Shown in pieces: positions 32,985 through 41,578 of a DNA stretch of 64,000 nt. How positions within the stretch are numbered: position 1 is the first letter of the stretch; every line of letters begins with the position of its first letter. The stretch covers positions 124,001 to 188,000 of the forward strand of contig NZ_JAXMOH010000003.1 in assembly GCF_034670005.1 (NCBI RefSeq), given 5' to 3'. Below the pieces are notes generated by a model that did not search any database, was not told the DNA's origin, and saw nothing but the letters and a program-made list of their open reading frames with translations. The position numbers were made by a program, and so were the translations under genes. This stretch comes from Thalassobius sp034670005 (GTDB lineage Bacteria > Pseudomonadota > Alphaproteobacteria > Rhodobacterales > Rhodobacteraceae).

Positions 32985-33974
32985 GTGCAGAGCGAAACTG
33001 AGACCGCGTTTGCGCAATTGCCGCAAGTGACAGAGCCACGCAATCCCGGCATGGCGCTGGATCTGGATTGGGTGATGCGGGCGCAGGCCAACACATCAGC
33101 CATCGAACGGCGCGCGGCGAGCTTGCCGGGACGGCGGTCGGTCAAGAAAGAGTATCAGGCGGCGTGGCTGCTGAAGGCGATCACCTGCATCGACCTGACC
33201 ACGCTGGCGGGCGACGACACCGAAGGCCGGGTGGCCCGGCTCTGCGCCAAGGCGCGCCAGCCGGTGCGACCAGATATCCTTGATGCGCTTGGCGTGTCCG
33301 GCATCACCACCGGCGCGGTCTGTGTCTATCACGACATGATTGCGCCCGCCGTGGCCGCGCTGGCGGGCAGCCGCGTTCCGGTCGCCGCCGTGTCCACCGG
33401 GTTTCCCGCCGGATTATCACCGTTCAACCTGCGGGTGGCCGAAATAGGTGAAAGCGTGAAAGCGGGGGCCGAGGAAATCGACATCGTGATTTCGCGCCGC
33501 CACGTGCTGACCGGCAACTGGCAGGCGCTTTACGACGAGGTCAAAACCTTCCGCGCGGCCTGCGGCGAGGCGCATCTGAAGACGATCCTCGCCACCGGCG
33601 AACTGGGCAGCTTGCGCAACGTGGCGCGCGCTTCGCTGATCTGCATGATGGCGGGGGCGGATTTCATCAAGACCTCGACCGGCAAAGAAAGCGTCAACGC
33701 CACCCTGCCGGTATCGCTGGTGATGATCCGCGCGATCCGCGACTATTATGAACGCACTGGGTATCGCGTCGGCTACAAGCCCGCGGGCGGGATTTCCAAG
33801 GCCAAGGATGCGCTGACATACCTGGCGCTGATCAAGGAGGAACTGGGCGACCGCTGGCTGCAGCCGGACCTGTTCCGCTTTGGTGCCTCGTCGCTGCTGG
33901 GCGATATCGAGCGGCAGCTGGAACATCACGTCACCGGGGCCTATTCGGCCAGCTATCGCCACGCAATGGGGTAA
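32985..33974 (+). CDS. deoC: Deoxyribose-phosphate aldolase
   Basis: A 329-residue class I aldolase that splits 2-deoxyribose-5-phosphate into glyceraldehyde-3-phosphate and acetaldehyde. The Schiff-base lysine lies in GADFIKTSTGK, and the second active-site lysine in YRVGYKPAGGI. The length fits the long DeoC subgroup. I prefer the GTG at 32985 because GGGAGGATCCG sits directly before it; an ATG at 32955 in the same frame lacks a ribosome-binding site. ALDH16 follows after 37 bases and could oxidise the acetaldehyde product. Confidence 0.93.
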   Translation: MQSETETAFAQLPQVTEPRNPGMALDLDWVMRAQANTSAIERRAASLPGRRSVKKEYQAAWLLKAITCIDLTTLAGDDTEGRVARLCAKARQPVRPDILDALGVSGITTGAVCVYHDMIAPAVAALAGSRVPVAAVSTGFPAGLSPFNLRVAEIGESVKAGAEEIDIVISRRHVLTGNWQALYDEVKTFRAACGEAHLKTILATGELGSLRNVARASLICMMAGADFIKTSTGKESVNATLPVSLVMIRAIRDYYERTGYRVGYKPAGGISKAKDALTYLALIKEELGDRWLQPDLFRFGASSLLGDIERQLEHHVTGAYSASYRHAMG

Positions 33975-34011
33975 GGTGCCCGGCATGGGCGCCGATTGAG
34001 GAGCTTTCCTT

Positions 34012-36354
34012 ATGAACGTTAAAGAGATCTTCGAAACCATGGAGTACGGCCCCGCCCCCGAAAGCGCCGCCGAGGCGCTGGCTTGGCTGATCGATCAGGG
34101 CGACCGGTTCGGCCATTTCATCGACGGTGAATTCACCGAAGCCGGCGAAGGGTTCACTTCCAAGAACCCTGCCACCGGGGAGGTTCTGGCGACGCTGACA
34201 CAGGCCACGCAGGCCGATGTCGACGCCGCCGTCGCCGCCGCCCGCAAGGCGCAGCCGAAGTGGGAAAGGCTGGGCGGGCATGGAAGGGCCAAGCACTTGT
34301 ATGCGATCGCGCGGCTGTTGCAGAAACATGCGCGGCTGTTCGCGGTGCTGGAAACGCTGGACAATGGCAAGCCGATCCGGGAATCGCGCGATATCGACGT
34401 GCCGCTGGTGCAGCGTCATTTCTATTTCCACGCAGGCATGGCGCAGCTGATGGAATCCGAACTGCCCGACCGCGAGGCGTTGGGCGTCTGCGGCCAGATC
34501 ATCCCGTGGAATTTCCCGCTGTTGATGCTGGCATGGAAAGTGGCGCCTGCATTGGCAATGGGCAACACGGTGGTTTTGAAACCGGCCGAATATACCTCGC
34601 TGACCGCGCTGCTGTTCGCCGATATCTGCCGCAAGGCGGGGCTGCCCAAGGGCGTGGTCAACATCGTCACCGGTGACGGCGCAGTGGGAGAAATGATCGT
34701 AGGTCATCCGGGCATCGACAAGATCGCCTTTACCGGATCGACGGAGGTAGGTCGGAAAATCCGTACCGCGACAGCAGGCAGCGGTAAGGCCCTGACGCTG
34801 GAGCTGGGCGGCAAGTCACCCTATATCGTGTTCGACGACGCCGATATGGATTCTGCCATCGAAGGTCTGGTCGATGCGATCTGGTTCAATCAGGGGCAGG
34901 TCTGCTGTGCCGGGTCGCGGCTGCTGGTGCAGGAAGGTATTGCAGGCCGGTTCCATGATAAGCTGAAGGCGCGGATGGACAAGCTGCGCATCGGTAACCC
35001 GCTCGATAAATGCATCGATATGGGGGCGCTGGCGGATCCGGTACAGGTGCAGACCGTGCGCGACATGGTCGAGAACTGCGAAGATGGCGAAATCCACCGG
35101 GTGAACGCGCAACTGCCCGCCGAGGGATGTTATTATCCGCCGACCCTGATCACTGGGTTGGAACCGTCGCACAGGTTGATGCAGGAAGAAATCTTTGGTC
35201 CGGTTCTGGTCTCGACGACTTTCCGGACACCGGCCGAGGCGGTGGCGCTGGCCAATAACAGCCGCTACGGGTTGGCCGCCACGGTCTGGACCGAGAATGT
35301 GAACTTGGCGCTGGATATCGCGCCGAAACTGGCGGCGGGCGTGGTTTGGGTCAACGCGACCAACCTGTTTGACGCGGCTGCCGGGTTCGGCGGGGTTCGC
35401 GAAAGCGGCTATGGCCGCGAAGGCGGATGGGAGGGGCTGCAGGCCTATACCAGGCCCAGGGGCAAAGCCAAGCCGATCAAGCAAGTTCTGCCGCATTCCG
35501 GCGACCGGATTGATGCGGAAAAGGTTGACCGTACCGCCAAGCTTTATATTGGCGGCAAACAGGCGCGTCCCGATGGTGGCTATAGCCGTGACATCTGGTC
35601 AAAGGCAGGCAAACATATGGGCGAGGCGCCGATCGCCGGTCGCAAGGACGTGCGCAATGCCGTCGAAGCTGCGCGCGGGGCTGCCGGATGGGCCAAGACG
35701 AGCGGTCATCTGCGCGCACAAATCCTGTATTATATCGCCGAGAACCTATCGGCCCGTGCCGAGGAGTTCGCCCATCGTATCGACGCCGCCCCGGGAGGCC
35801 ACGGCGCGAAAGAGGTCGAGACCTGCATTCAGCGCCTGTTCACCTATGCCGCCTGGGCCGATAAATTCGACGGGCAGGTGAAGGGCGTGCCGATCCGCGG
35901 TGTCGCCCTGTCGATGCGCGAACCCGTCGGCGTGATCGGCGCGATCTGCCCGGATGAAGCACCGCTGCTGGGGCTGATTTCGCTGATGGCCCCGGCGATC
36001 GCGATGGGTAATCGCGTGGTGTTGGCCGCAAGCGAAGCGATGCCTTTGGCAGCAACCGATTTCTATCAGGTGCTCGAAACTTCCGACGTGCCCGGCGGCG
36101 TGGTCAATATCCTTACCGGAAGCCATGAAGAGCTCGCCAAGACGATGGCGCAGCATATGGATGTCGATGCTGTCTGGAGTTTTTCATCGTCCGATATCTC
36201 GGGCCCGATCGAGCGCGAAAGCGCGGGCAACCTGAAGCGGACCTGGGTTAATAACGGGATGGCGCGGGACTGGATGTCGTCGCAGGGCGAAGGCCGGGTG
36301 TTTCTGGATGCCGCGACCGAGGTCAAAACGATCTGGGTTCCTTATGGCGAATAA
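34012..36354 (+). CDS. ALDH16-type double-domain aldehyde dehydrogenase
   Basis: A 780-residue protein with two aldehyde-dehydrogenase-like modules. The first (about 1-500) is complete, with PWNFPLLMLAWK for coenzyme binding, the glutamate of LELGGKSP at 264 and the catalytic cysteine of GQVCCAGSR at 298. The second (about 505-780) is a degenerate ALDH domain without a catalytic cysteine and ends in a C-terminal strand region. This is the ALDH16 architecture known from human ALDH16A1 and from a structurally studied Loktanella enzyme, which keeps the cysteine as here. It directly follows deoC, suggesting a role in deoxynucleoside or acetaldehyde metabolism. Confidence 0.9.
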   Translation: MNVKEIFETMEYGPAPESAAEALAWLIDQGDRFGHFIDGEFTEAGEGFTSKNPATGEVLATLTQATQADVDAAVAAARKAQPKWERLGGHGRAKHLYAIARLLQKHARLFAVLETLDNGKPIRESRDIDVPLVQRHFYFHAGMAQLMESELPDREALGVCGQIIPWNFPLLMLAWKVAPALAMGNTVVLKPAEYTSLTALLFADICRKAGLPKGVVNIVTGDGAVGEMIVGHPGIDKIAFTGSTEVGRKIRTATAGSGKALTLELGGKSPYIVFDDADMDSAIEGLVDAIWFNQGQVCCAGSRLLVQEGIAGRFHDKLKARMDKLRIGNPLDKCIDMGALADPVQVQTVRDMVENCEDGEIHRVNAQLPAEGCYYPPTLITGLEPSHRLMQEEIFGPVLVSTTFRTPAEAVALANNSRYGLAATVWTENVNLALDIAPKLAAGVVWVNATNLFDAAAGFGGVRESGYGREGGWEGLQAYTRPRGKAKPIKQVLPHSGDRIDAEKVDRTAKLYIGGKQARPDGGYSRDIWSKAGKHMGEAPIAGRKDVRNAVEAARGAAGWAKTSGHLRAQILYYIAENLSARAEEFAHRIDAAPGGHGAKEVETCIQRLFTYAAWADKFDGQVKGVPIRGVALSMREPVGVIGAICPDEAPLLGLISLMAPAIAMGNRVVLAASEAMPLAATDFYQVLETSDVPGGVVNILTGSHEELAKTMAQHMDVDAVWSFSSSDISGPIERESAGNLKRTWVNNGMARDWMSSQGEGRVFLDAATEVKTIWVPYGE

Positions 36355-36410
36355 TCTGCCGGTAGGTGTCGCGTCGCGGTTCGCTTCGCTCGGGCATTGA
36401 GGCCGGGCGC

Positions 36411-36770
36411 TTAGCTGCCGCGATAGGTGCTCATGCCGAACGGCGAAATCAGTAGCGGCACATGATAATGCGCCGTGCTGTCGGAAATCCCGAAGCGAAT
36501 CGGAACCACATCCAGAAAACGGGGGCTTTCCAATGGCACACCAGAGGCATCCAGATAGTCCCCGGCCTGAAACACCAACTCGTAAACCCCGGTTGCGAAT
36601 TCTTCCTTGGGCAGGATCGGACTGTCGGTGCGGCCGTCCTCGTTCGTAACCATCTGCGCCAGAAGCGACCGGGTTTCGCCTTCGATCCGATAGAGCGAAA
36701 TCGCCAGATTCGACGCCGGGCACCCTTTGGCGGTGTCCAACACATGGGTGGTCAGATAGCCTTGGGACAT
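36411..36770 (-). CDS. uraH: 5-hydroxyisourate hydrolase
   Basis: A 119-residue transthyretin-related enzyme that hydrolyses 5-hydroxyisourate, the product of urate oxidation, to OHCU. The N-terminal LTTHVLDTAKG holds an active-site histidine, and the C-terminal YRGS tetrapeptide is the signature distinguishing the enzyme from transthyretin. AAAAAGGAG lies upstream of the ATG at 36770; the longer frame to 36860 lacks a site. It is divergent from puuE-uraD, which acts on the next intermediate. A TTTCAAAA/TTTTGAAA inverted repeat lies between the two. Confidence 0.95.
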   Translation of the reverse strand: MSQGYLTTHVLDTAKGCPASNLAISLYRIEGETRSLLAQMVTNEDGRTDSPILPKEEFATGVYELVFQAGDYLDASGVPLESPRFLDVVPIRFGISDSTAHYHVPLLISPFGMSTYRGS

Positions 36771-36854
36771 TGAAATGCTCCTTTTTAAGGCATGCAGCGG
36801 GTAAGGTGCCGGAAGCATAGGCGCAACCGGTCCGGGAACGCACGTCTGAAAGTG

Positions 36855-36873
36855 TTTCAAAATATTTTTGAAA
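36855..36873. promoter_or_regulatory. Inverted repeat between uraH and puuE, candidate operator
   Basis: TTTCAAAA-TAT-TTTTGAAA is a perfect 8-bp inverted repeat, located 54 bases before the puuE start and 85 bases from the uraH start. Its place in the divergent promoter suggests a shared regulator of purine catabolism. No regulator gene is adjacent. Confidence 0.5.
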
Positions 36874-36926
36874 GAAGCAAGCAGCCCAGATGGCGTAGAA
36901 CAAGAAAAGTCATGGAAAGTTTACAA

Positions 36927-38339
36927 ATGCAGCGCTACCCACGCAATATGACCGGATACGGGGCGGATCGTCCCGATGCATCCTGGCCCGGCAGCGCCCG
37001 GGTCGCAGTGCAATTTGTGCTGAACTATGAAGAGGGCGGTGAGAACTGCCTGTTGCATGGGGATGCTGCTTCCGAAGCCTTCTTGTCCGACATCGCAGGA
37101 GCGGCGCCCTGGCCAGGGCAGCGCCATTGGAACATGGAATCGATCTACGATTACGGCGCCCGGGCCGGGTTCTGGAGGGTGCATCGGCTGTTTACCGGCG
37201 CTGACATCCCGGTGACGGTCTACGGCGTGGCCACCGCCTTGGCCCGCAGCCCCGAACAGGTCGAGGCGATGAAGGTGGCGGATTGGGAAATCGCGTCGCA
37301 CGGGCTGAAATGGGTCGAACACAAGGACATGCCCGAAGCGGAGGAACGCGCCGCCATCGCTGAGGCGGTGCGCCTGCATACCGAGGTCGTAGGGGAACGC
37401 CCGCGCGGCTGGTATACCGGACGCTCATCGGTCAACACCGTGCGGCTGGTCGCCGAGGAAGGTGGCTTCGACTATATCAGCGACACCTATGACGATGACT
37501 TGCCGCACTGGATGGAATTCGGGGACCGCAATCAGCTGATCATTCCTTACACTCTGGAAGCCAACGACATGCGGTTTGCCACGGCGCCCGGTTATATCAC
37601 CGGCGAACAGTTTTTCACCTATTTGAAGGACGCTTTCGACACGCTTTATGCCGAAGGTGAAACAGGCAAACCGGCGATGATGAGCATCGGTCTGCATTGC
37701 CGCCTGATCGGACGGCCGGGCAAGCTGGCCGGGCTGAAACGCTTCCTCGATTATATCCAGGGCTTCGATCACGTCTGGACCCCGCGCCGGATCGACATCG
37801 CTGAACACTGGGCGGCGACCCATCCGCATCAACGCATCGAGCGGCCCAGCCAAATGGGCAGGGGCCGCTTCGTCGCCCTTTACGGCGGCGTTTTTGAGCA
37901 TTCGCCGTGGATCGCTGAACGCGCCCACGGGTTGGAACTGGGCCCGGCCCATGACAGCGCCGCCGGGTTGCACAACGCGCTTTGCCGCATGTTCCGCTCG
38001 GCTTCTGACGACGAACGGCTGGGCGTGCTGACCGCGCATCCGGATCTGGCGGGCAAGCTCGCCGCCGCCAAACGCCTCACCGCCGAAAGTACCTCGGAAC
38101 AGGCCAGCGCCGGGCTGGATGAGTTGACCGATGCGGAACGCGCCCGGTTCACCGAATTGAACGACGCTTATGTGGCCAAGCACGGTTTCCCTTTCATCAT
38201 CGCGGTGCGCGATCACGACAAGGCGGGCATCCTTGCCGCGTTCGAACGGCGGCTGGGCAATCCGACCGAGGTCGAACTCGGGGAGGCCTGCAAACAGGTC
38301 GAGCGCATCGCGCGCCTGCGTCTGGAGGACATGCTATGA
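36927..38339 (+). CDS. puuE: PuuE-type allantoinase fused to OHCU decarboxylase (UraD)
   Basis: A 470-residue fusion. The N-terminal region (about 1-300) is a PuuE-type allantoinase, a polysaccharide-deacetylase-fold hydrolase: it begins RYPRNMTGYGADRPD and contains RVAVQFVLNYEEGGE and EIASHGLKWVEHKDM. The C-terminal region (about 310-470) is OHCU decarboxylase, with ALYGGVFEHSPWIAE and LTAHPDLAGKLAAAK. OHCU made by UraH is decarboxylated to S-allantoin and then opened to allantoate, so the fusion joins consecutive steps. An upstream ATG at 36912 is possible; the start at 36927 has GGAAAG upstream and the family N-terminus. The stop overlaps the next start by four bases. Confidence 0.93.
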   Translation: MQRYPRNMTGYGADRPDASWPGSARVAVQFVLNYEEGGENCLLHGDAASEAFLSDIAGAAPWPGQRHWNMESIYDYGARAGFWRVHRLFTGADIPVTVYGVATALARSPEQVEAMKVADWEIASHGLKWVEHKDMPEAEERAAIAEAVRLHTEVVGERPRGWYTGRSSVNTVRLVAEEGGFDYISDTYDDDLPHWMEFGDRNQLIIPYTLEANDMRFATAPGYITGEQFFTYLKDAFDTLYAEGETGKPAMMSIGLHCRLIGRPGKLAGLKRFLDYIQGFDHVWTPRRIDIAEHWAATHPHQRIERPSQMGRGRFVALYGGVFEHSPWIAERAHGLELGPAHDSAAGLHNALCRMFRSASDDERLGVLTAHPDLAGKLAAAKRLTAESTSEQASAGLDELTDAERARFTELNDAYVAKHGFPFIIAVRDHDKAGILAAFERRLGNPTEVELGEACKQVERIARLRLEDML

Positions 38340-39148
38340 CCTACGCTTTTCCCCCTGGCGGATTGCCGGACCAAAGCGGCAATCCCGAAGGCCGGGCGAT
38401 CTTCACCGACGCCTATGCTTTCATCCCCGCAATCACCATGCGCGATATCGTGACCAGCCTGCTGCCCGGCTGGGAAAATACCCGGGCCTGGATCATCGCG
38501 CGGCCATTGTCAGGTTTCGCCGAAACCTTCGCGCAATACGCCGTCGAACTGGCTCCGGGTGGCGGCAGCGATGCGCCCGACCCCGATCCGCAGGCGCAGG
38601 CCGGGATCTTCGTCGCAGGCGGGCACCTGCGCCTCACGCTGGACGGCGTCGATCACGAGTTGAGCGCGGGCAGCTACGCCTATATCCCCGCCGGCGCCAA
38701 ATGGGCGCTGTGGAACGCGGGTGGGGAGGTGGCGCAATTCCACTGGATTCGCAAACGCTACGAGGATGTGCCAGGTCTGGATCGTCCTGATCCGATCCTG
38801 ACTTCGGACAACGACGTCGCGCCGAGCGTGATGCCCAATACCGACAAATGGGCCACCACCCGGTTTGCCGACCCTGCCGATCTGCGCCACGACATGCATG
38901 TCAACATCGTCACCTTCCAGCCTGGTGGTCGCATTCCCTTTGCCGAAACCCATGTGATGGAACACGGGCTTTATGTGCTGCAGGGCACCGCGCGCTACCT
39001 GCTCAACGCCGACTGGGTCGAAGTCGGGCCGGGCGATTTCATGTGGCTGCGCGCCTTCTGCCCGCAGGCCTGCATCGCCACCGGCAATGAGCCCTTCCGC
39101 TACCTGCTCTACAAGGACGTCAACCGGCATCCGAAGCTCGCCCTCTGA
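38336..39148 (+). CDS. (S)-ureidoglycine aminohydrolase
   Basis: A 270-residue bicupin enzyme that converts S-ureidoglycine, from allantoate breakdown, to S-ureidoglycolate and ammonia. The first cupin contains GIFVAGGHLRLTLDG and YAYIPAGAKWAL. The second contains the metal-ligand-bearing FAETHVMEHGLYVLQG and WVEVGPGDFMWLRAFCPQ. The order matches UGHY enzymes, with manganese expected at the second cupin. It overlaps puuE-uraD by four bases and precedes allA, the next step. No allantoate amidohydrolase gene is visible here; it must be encoded elsewhere. Confidence 0.9.
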   Translation: MTYAFPPGGLPDQSGNPEGRAIFTDAYAFIPAITMRDIVTSLLPGWENTRAWIIARPLSGFAETFAQYAVELAPGGGSDAPDPDPQAQAGIFVAGGHLRLTLDGVDHELSAGSYAYIPAGAKWALWNAGGEVAQFHWIRKRYEDVPGLDRPDPILTSDNDVAPSVMPNTDKWATTRFADPADLRHDMHVNIVTFQPGGRIPFAETHVMEHGLYVLQGTARYLLNADWVEVGPGDFMWLRAFCPQACIATGNEPFRYLLYKDVNRHPKLAL

Positions 39149-39150
39149 GC

Positions 39151-39180
39151 TTCTTCTTTTCACAAATATCCCCGGGGGTG
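39151..39180 (-). repeat. Repeated intergenic element, degenerate copy 2
   Basis: Read on the minus strand, CCCCCGGGGATATTTGTG followed by AAAAGAAG resembles the GGAGTATTT...AAGATGAAA element. It is followed on the plus strand by a GGGGGCAGGCAGCCCCC hairpin. It lies between two plus-strand genes, antisense to both. Confidence 0.4.
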
Positions 39181-39220
39181 CGGGGGCAGGCAGCCCCCGC
39201 CGGTCCGACAGGAACCACAG

Positions 39221-39709
39221 ATGACCAACGTGATCAAAACCGAACCGCTCACCGCAGCCGCCTTCGCCCCGTTCGGCGACGTGCTGCAGGCCGAGGGCGC
39301 GCCGGACAAGATCATCAACCAGGGTTACTGCGGCCGTTTCCACGACCGGGCAAAGATGGATTTCGGCCCCGGCGGCCGGGCCGGGATTTCGATCTTCAAG
39401 GCCGAACCGCGCGCGCTGCCCTATTGCCTTGATCTGGTTGAACGTCACCCCGATGGCAGTCAGGCTTTTATCCCGATGTCGATGGATGACTGGCTGGTGA
39501 TCGTGGCCGGGGACGACAATGGCACGCCTGCCGATTTTCGCGCCTTTCTGGCGGCACCGGGGCAGGCGATCAATTTCCACAGGGGCATCTGGCACGGGGT
39601 TCTGACACCATTGCATGCCCCCGGACTGTTCGCCGTGATTGACCGGATCGGCGCAACACCGAACTTGGAGGAGGCCCGGCTCGACCCACCTTACGTGGTC
39701 CAAATCTAA
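39221..39709 (+). CDS. allA: Ureidoglycolate lyase
   Basis: A 162-residue enzyme that splits S-ureidoglycolate into glyoxylate and urea. The N-terminal LTAAAFAPFGDVLQAEG and NQGYCGRFHD stretches, the central VERHPDGSQAFIPM segment and NFHRGIWHGVLTPL are the family core, a bicupin-like fold. It follows the ureidoglycine aminohydrolase gene and precedes the permease, completing the pathway from urate to glyoxylate and urea in this cluster. The frame begins MTNVIKTEPL, the usual AllA N-terminus, with a GGAACCAC spacer upstream. Confidence 0.94.
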   Translation: MTNVIKTEPLTAAAFAPFGDVLQAEGAPDKIINQGYCGRFHDRAKMDFGPGGRAGISIFKAEPRALPYCLDLVERHPDGSQAFIPMSMDDWLVIVAGDDNGTPADFRAFLAAPGQAINFHRGIWHGVLTPLHAPGLFAVIDRIGATPNLEEARLDPPYVVQI

Positions 39710-39753
39710 CACAGCCCCCAACAAGAGGGGCTTTCCCAACAGGAGAACGAGGG

Positions 39754-41103
39754 ATGACTGACACGACACTTGGAACCCCGGCCCAGTTAATGGATCCGGA
39801 TTACACCCCGCCTTTGGCCAAGGCGGTGCCGCTGGGCATTCAGCACGTTCTGGCGATGTTCGCCAGCAACGTGACCCCGGCGATCATCGTTGCCGGGGCT
39901 GCGGGGTTCGGCTTCGGCTCGAACAGCCCGGATTTCCCCAACCTGATCTACATGATCCAGATGTCGATGCTGTTTGCCGGTATTGCGACATTGTTTCAAT
40001 CCATTGGCATGGGTCCGGTCGGAGCGCGGCTGCCGATCGTGCAGGGCACCAGCTTTGCCTTTCTGCCGGTGATGATCCCGGCCGTAGCCGGGCAGGGCAC
40101 CGCCGGAATGGCGGGGCTGATGACCGGGATCGTGATCGGCGGGATGTTCCATTTTCTGCTTGGGACGGTGATCGGCAAGATCCGTTTCGCCCTGCCGCCG
40201 TTGGTGACCGGGTTGATCGTTCTGATGATCGGGCTGTCGCTGGTCAAGGTTGGCATCCAATATGCCGCAGGCGGTGTGCCGCTGATCGGCAAGCCGGAAT
40301 TCGGGTCGCTGGCGATGTGGGCGCCGGCGCTTGTGGTGGTGCTGGTTACGCTGGGTTTCAAATTCTTTACAAAGGGGCTCAGTTCGGTCGCCGCCGTTCT
40401 GATCGGTTTGGTCGCGGGCTATATCGTTGCCTATCTGATGGGGCAGGTGAACTTCGGCAATATCGGCCGCGCCGCATCCTTCGCCCTGCCGATGCCGTTC
40501 AAATGGGGTCTTGAATTCAACAGCGCGATCATCATTGGCATGTGTTTTATGGCGGTGGTTTCGGCGATTGAAACCGTTGGTGATGTCAGCGGTATCTGCA
40601 AGGGTGGGGCGGGTCGCGAAGCCACCGATCGTGAAATCGCAGGGGCGACTTTTGCCGATGGTCTGGGCACCGCCGTCGCCGGGGTTTTCGGCGGATTGCC
40701 GAACACTTCGTTCAGTCAGAATGTCGGGTTGATTTCGATCACCGGCGTGATGAGCCGCCATGTGGTGACCATTGGCGCATTGTTCCTGATCCTCTGCGGC
40801 TTGGTTCCGAAATTCGGCGCGGTCGTTTCGACGGTTCCGATCAACGTGCTGGGCGGCGGCGTGATCGTGATGTTCGGCATGGTCGCAGCGGCAGGTGTAA
40901 GCATGTTGTCTGAAGTCACCTGGAACCGCCGCAACATGGTAATCTTCGCCGTGTCGCTGTCTATGGGGCTGGGTCTGCAACTGGAACCCGGTGCATTGCA
41001 GCACCTGCCCAGGACACTGCAGATCCTGTTGACCAGCGGCTTGCTGCCTGCAGCCGGGTTGTCGATCCTTCTCAACCTGCTGCTGCCAGAAGACCTGGAT
41101 TGA
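39754..41103 (+). CDS. NCS2-family nucleobase/urate permease
   Basis: A 449-residue inner-membrane symporter of the nucleobase:cation symporter-2 family (UraA/XanQ/UacT). About 12-14 membrane segments are visible. Characteristic stretches are LGIQHVLAMFASNVTPAIIV, FLPVMIPAVAG, ETVGDVSGICKGG and GLGTAVAGVFGGLPNTSFSQNVGLISITGV, the last carrying the family's conserved NTSFSQN region. Position after uraH/puuE/allA makes urate, xanthine or allantoin the likely substrate (inference). AGGAGAACGAGGG precedes the ATG. A strong terminator follows. Confidence 0.9.
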   Translation: MTDTTLGTPAQLMDPDYTPPLAKAVPLGIQHVLAMFASNVTPAIIVAGAAGFGFGSNSPDFPNLIYMIQMSMLFAGIATLFQSIGMGPVGARLPIVQGTSFAFLPVMIPAVAGQGTAGMAGLMTGIVIGGMFHFLLGTVIGKIRFALPPLVTGLIVLMIGLSLVKVGIQYAAGGVPLIGKPEFGSLAMWAPALVVVLVTLGFKFFTKGLSSVAAVLIGLVAGYIVAYLMGQVNFGNIGRAASFALPMPFKWGLEFNSAIIIGMCFMAVVSAIETVGDVSGICKGGAGREATDREIAGATFADGLGTAVAGVFGGLPNTSFSQNVGLISITGVMSRHVVTIGALFLILCGLVPKFGAVVSTVPINVLGGGVIVMFGMVAAAGVSMLSEVTWNRRNMVIFAVSLSMGLGLQLEPGALQHLPRTLQILLTSGLLPAAGLSILLNLLLPEDLD

Positions 41104-41124
41104 AGCCAACCCAATCCTGAACAG

Positions 41125-41150
41125 AACCCTCGCCGAAAGGCGGGGGTTTT
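41125..41150 (+). terminator. Intrinsic terminator after the NCS2 permease
   Basis: AACCCTCGCC, loop GAAA, then GGCGGGGGTTTT. The stem has one wobble position and a stable GNRA loop and ends in four T residues, 20 bases past the stop codon. Confidence 0.88.
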
Positions 41151-41307
41151 CGATTGCGGATACCGGAAAGCTATGGTGCGCGGACTATGATCCATTCCGC
41201 ATCTGATGCCCGAATGATCATTTTCAAGGTCCCTGACATTTCACCACATTCTACAACTTTCCCAGCTGTTTAACCTGGGGTGAAGCTTTCCGGTTGAAAT
41301 TCATATT

Positions 41308-41323
41308 CACATTCGTATATGTG
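41308..41323. promoter_or_regulatory. ArsR-like inverted repeat upstream of the sulfide module
   Basis: CACAT-TCGTAT-ATGTG, embedded in AT-rich sequence with three ATTC repeats (41299, 41305, 41311). It sits 22 bases before the DUF2892 gene. The layout resembles BigR/SqrR-type boxes that repress sulfide-detoxification operons, though it is not a perfect ATTC-N8-GAAT match. Confidence 0.5.
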
Positions 41324-41344
41324 TTAAGCATCCGAGGAGGAATC

Positions 41345-41557
41345 ATGACCTGTAATGTCGGCAACATGGATCGGCTAATTCGTCTGGTTTTGGGCGTGGG
41401 ACTGTTTCTTTCGCCCTACCTGACCGAATTCTCCGTTTGGGACATGGCTTCGGTTCGACTGTTGGTTATGGCACTGGGCACTGCCGCTTTGCTGAGTTCT
41501 GTCTTCAGGTTCTGCCCGCTCTACCGATTGCTTGGCATTTCGACCTGCCGCCTATGA
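41345..41557 (+). CDS. DUF2892 (YgaP-type) small membrane protein
   Basis: A 70-residue protein with an N-terminal cytoplasmic tag (MTCNVGNMDRLIRLVLG), two membrane segments and a C-terminal CPLYRLLGISTC. This is the DUF2892 pattern, also found as the membrane part of YgaP rhodaneses. Such proteins often accompany sulfide- and persulfide-handling genes; the cysteines at 3 and near the end could take part in sulfur transfer (inference). GAGGAGGAATC precedes the ATG. The DUF442-SQR fusion begins 21 bases after its stop, so they are likely one operon. Confidence 0.82.
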   Translation: MTCNVGNMDRLIRLVLGVGLFLSPYLTEFSVWDMASVRLLVMALGTAALLSSVFRFCPLYRLLGISTCRL

Positions 41558-41578
41558 TCCCGTGAAAGGACTTTAATC

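Noticed and set aside
39787..41109. A 440-codon minus-strand frame opposite the NCS2 permease
   Set aside because: It is rich in Asp, His, Gln and Arg as expected for the antisense of a membrane protein; no start site and no motif.
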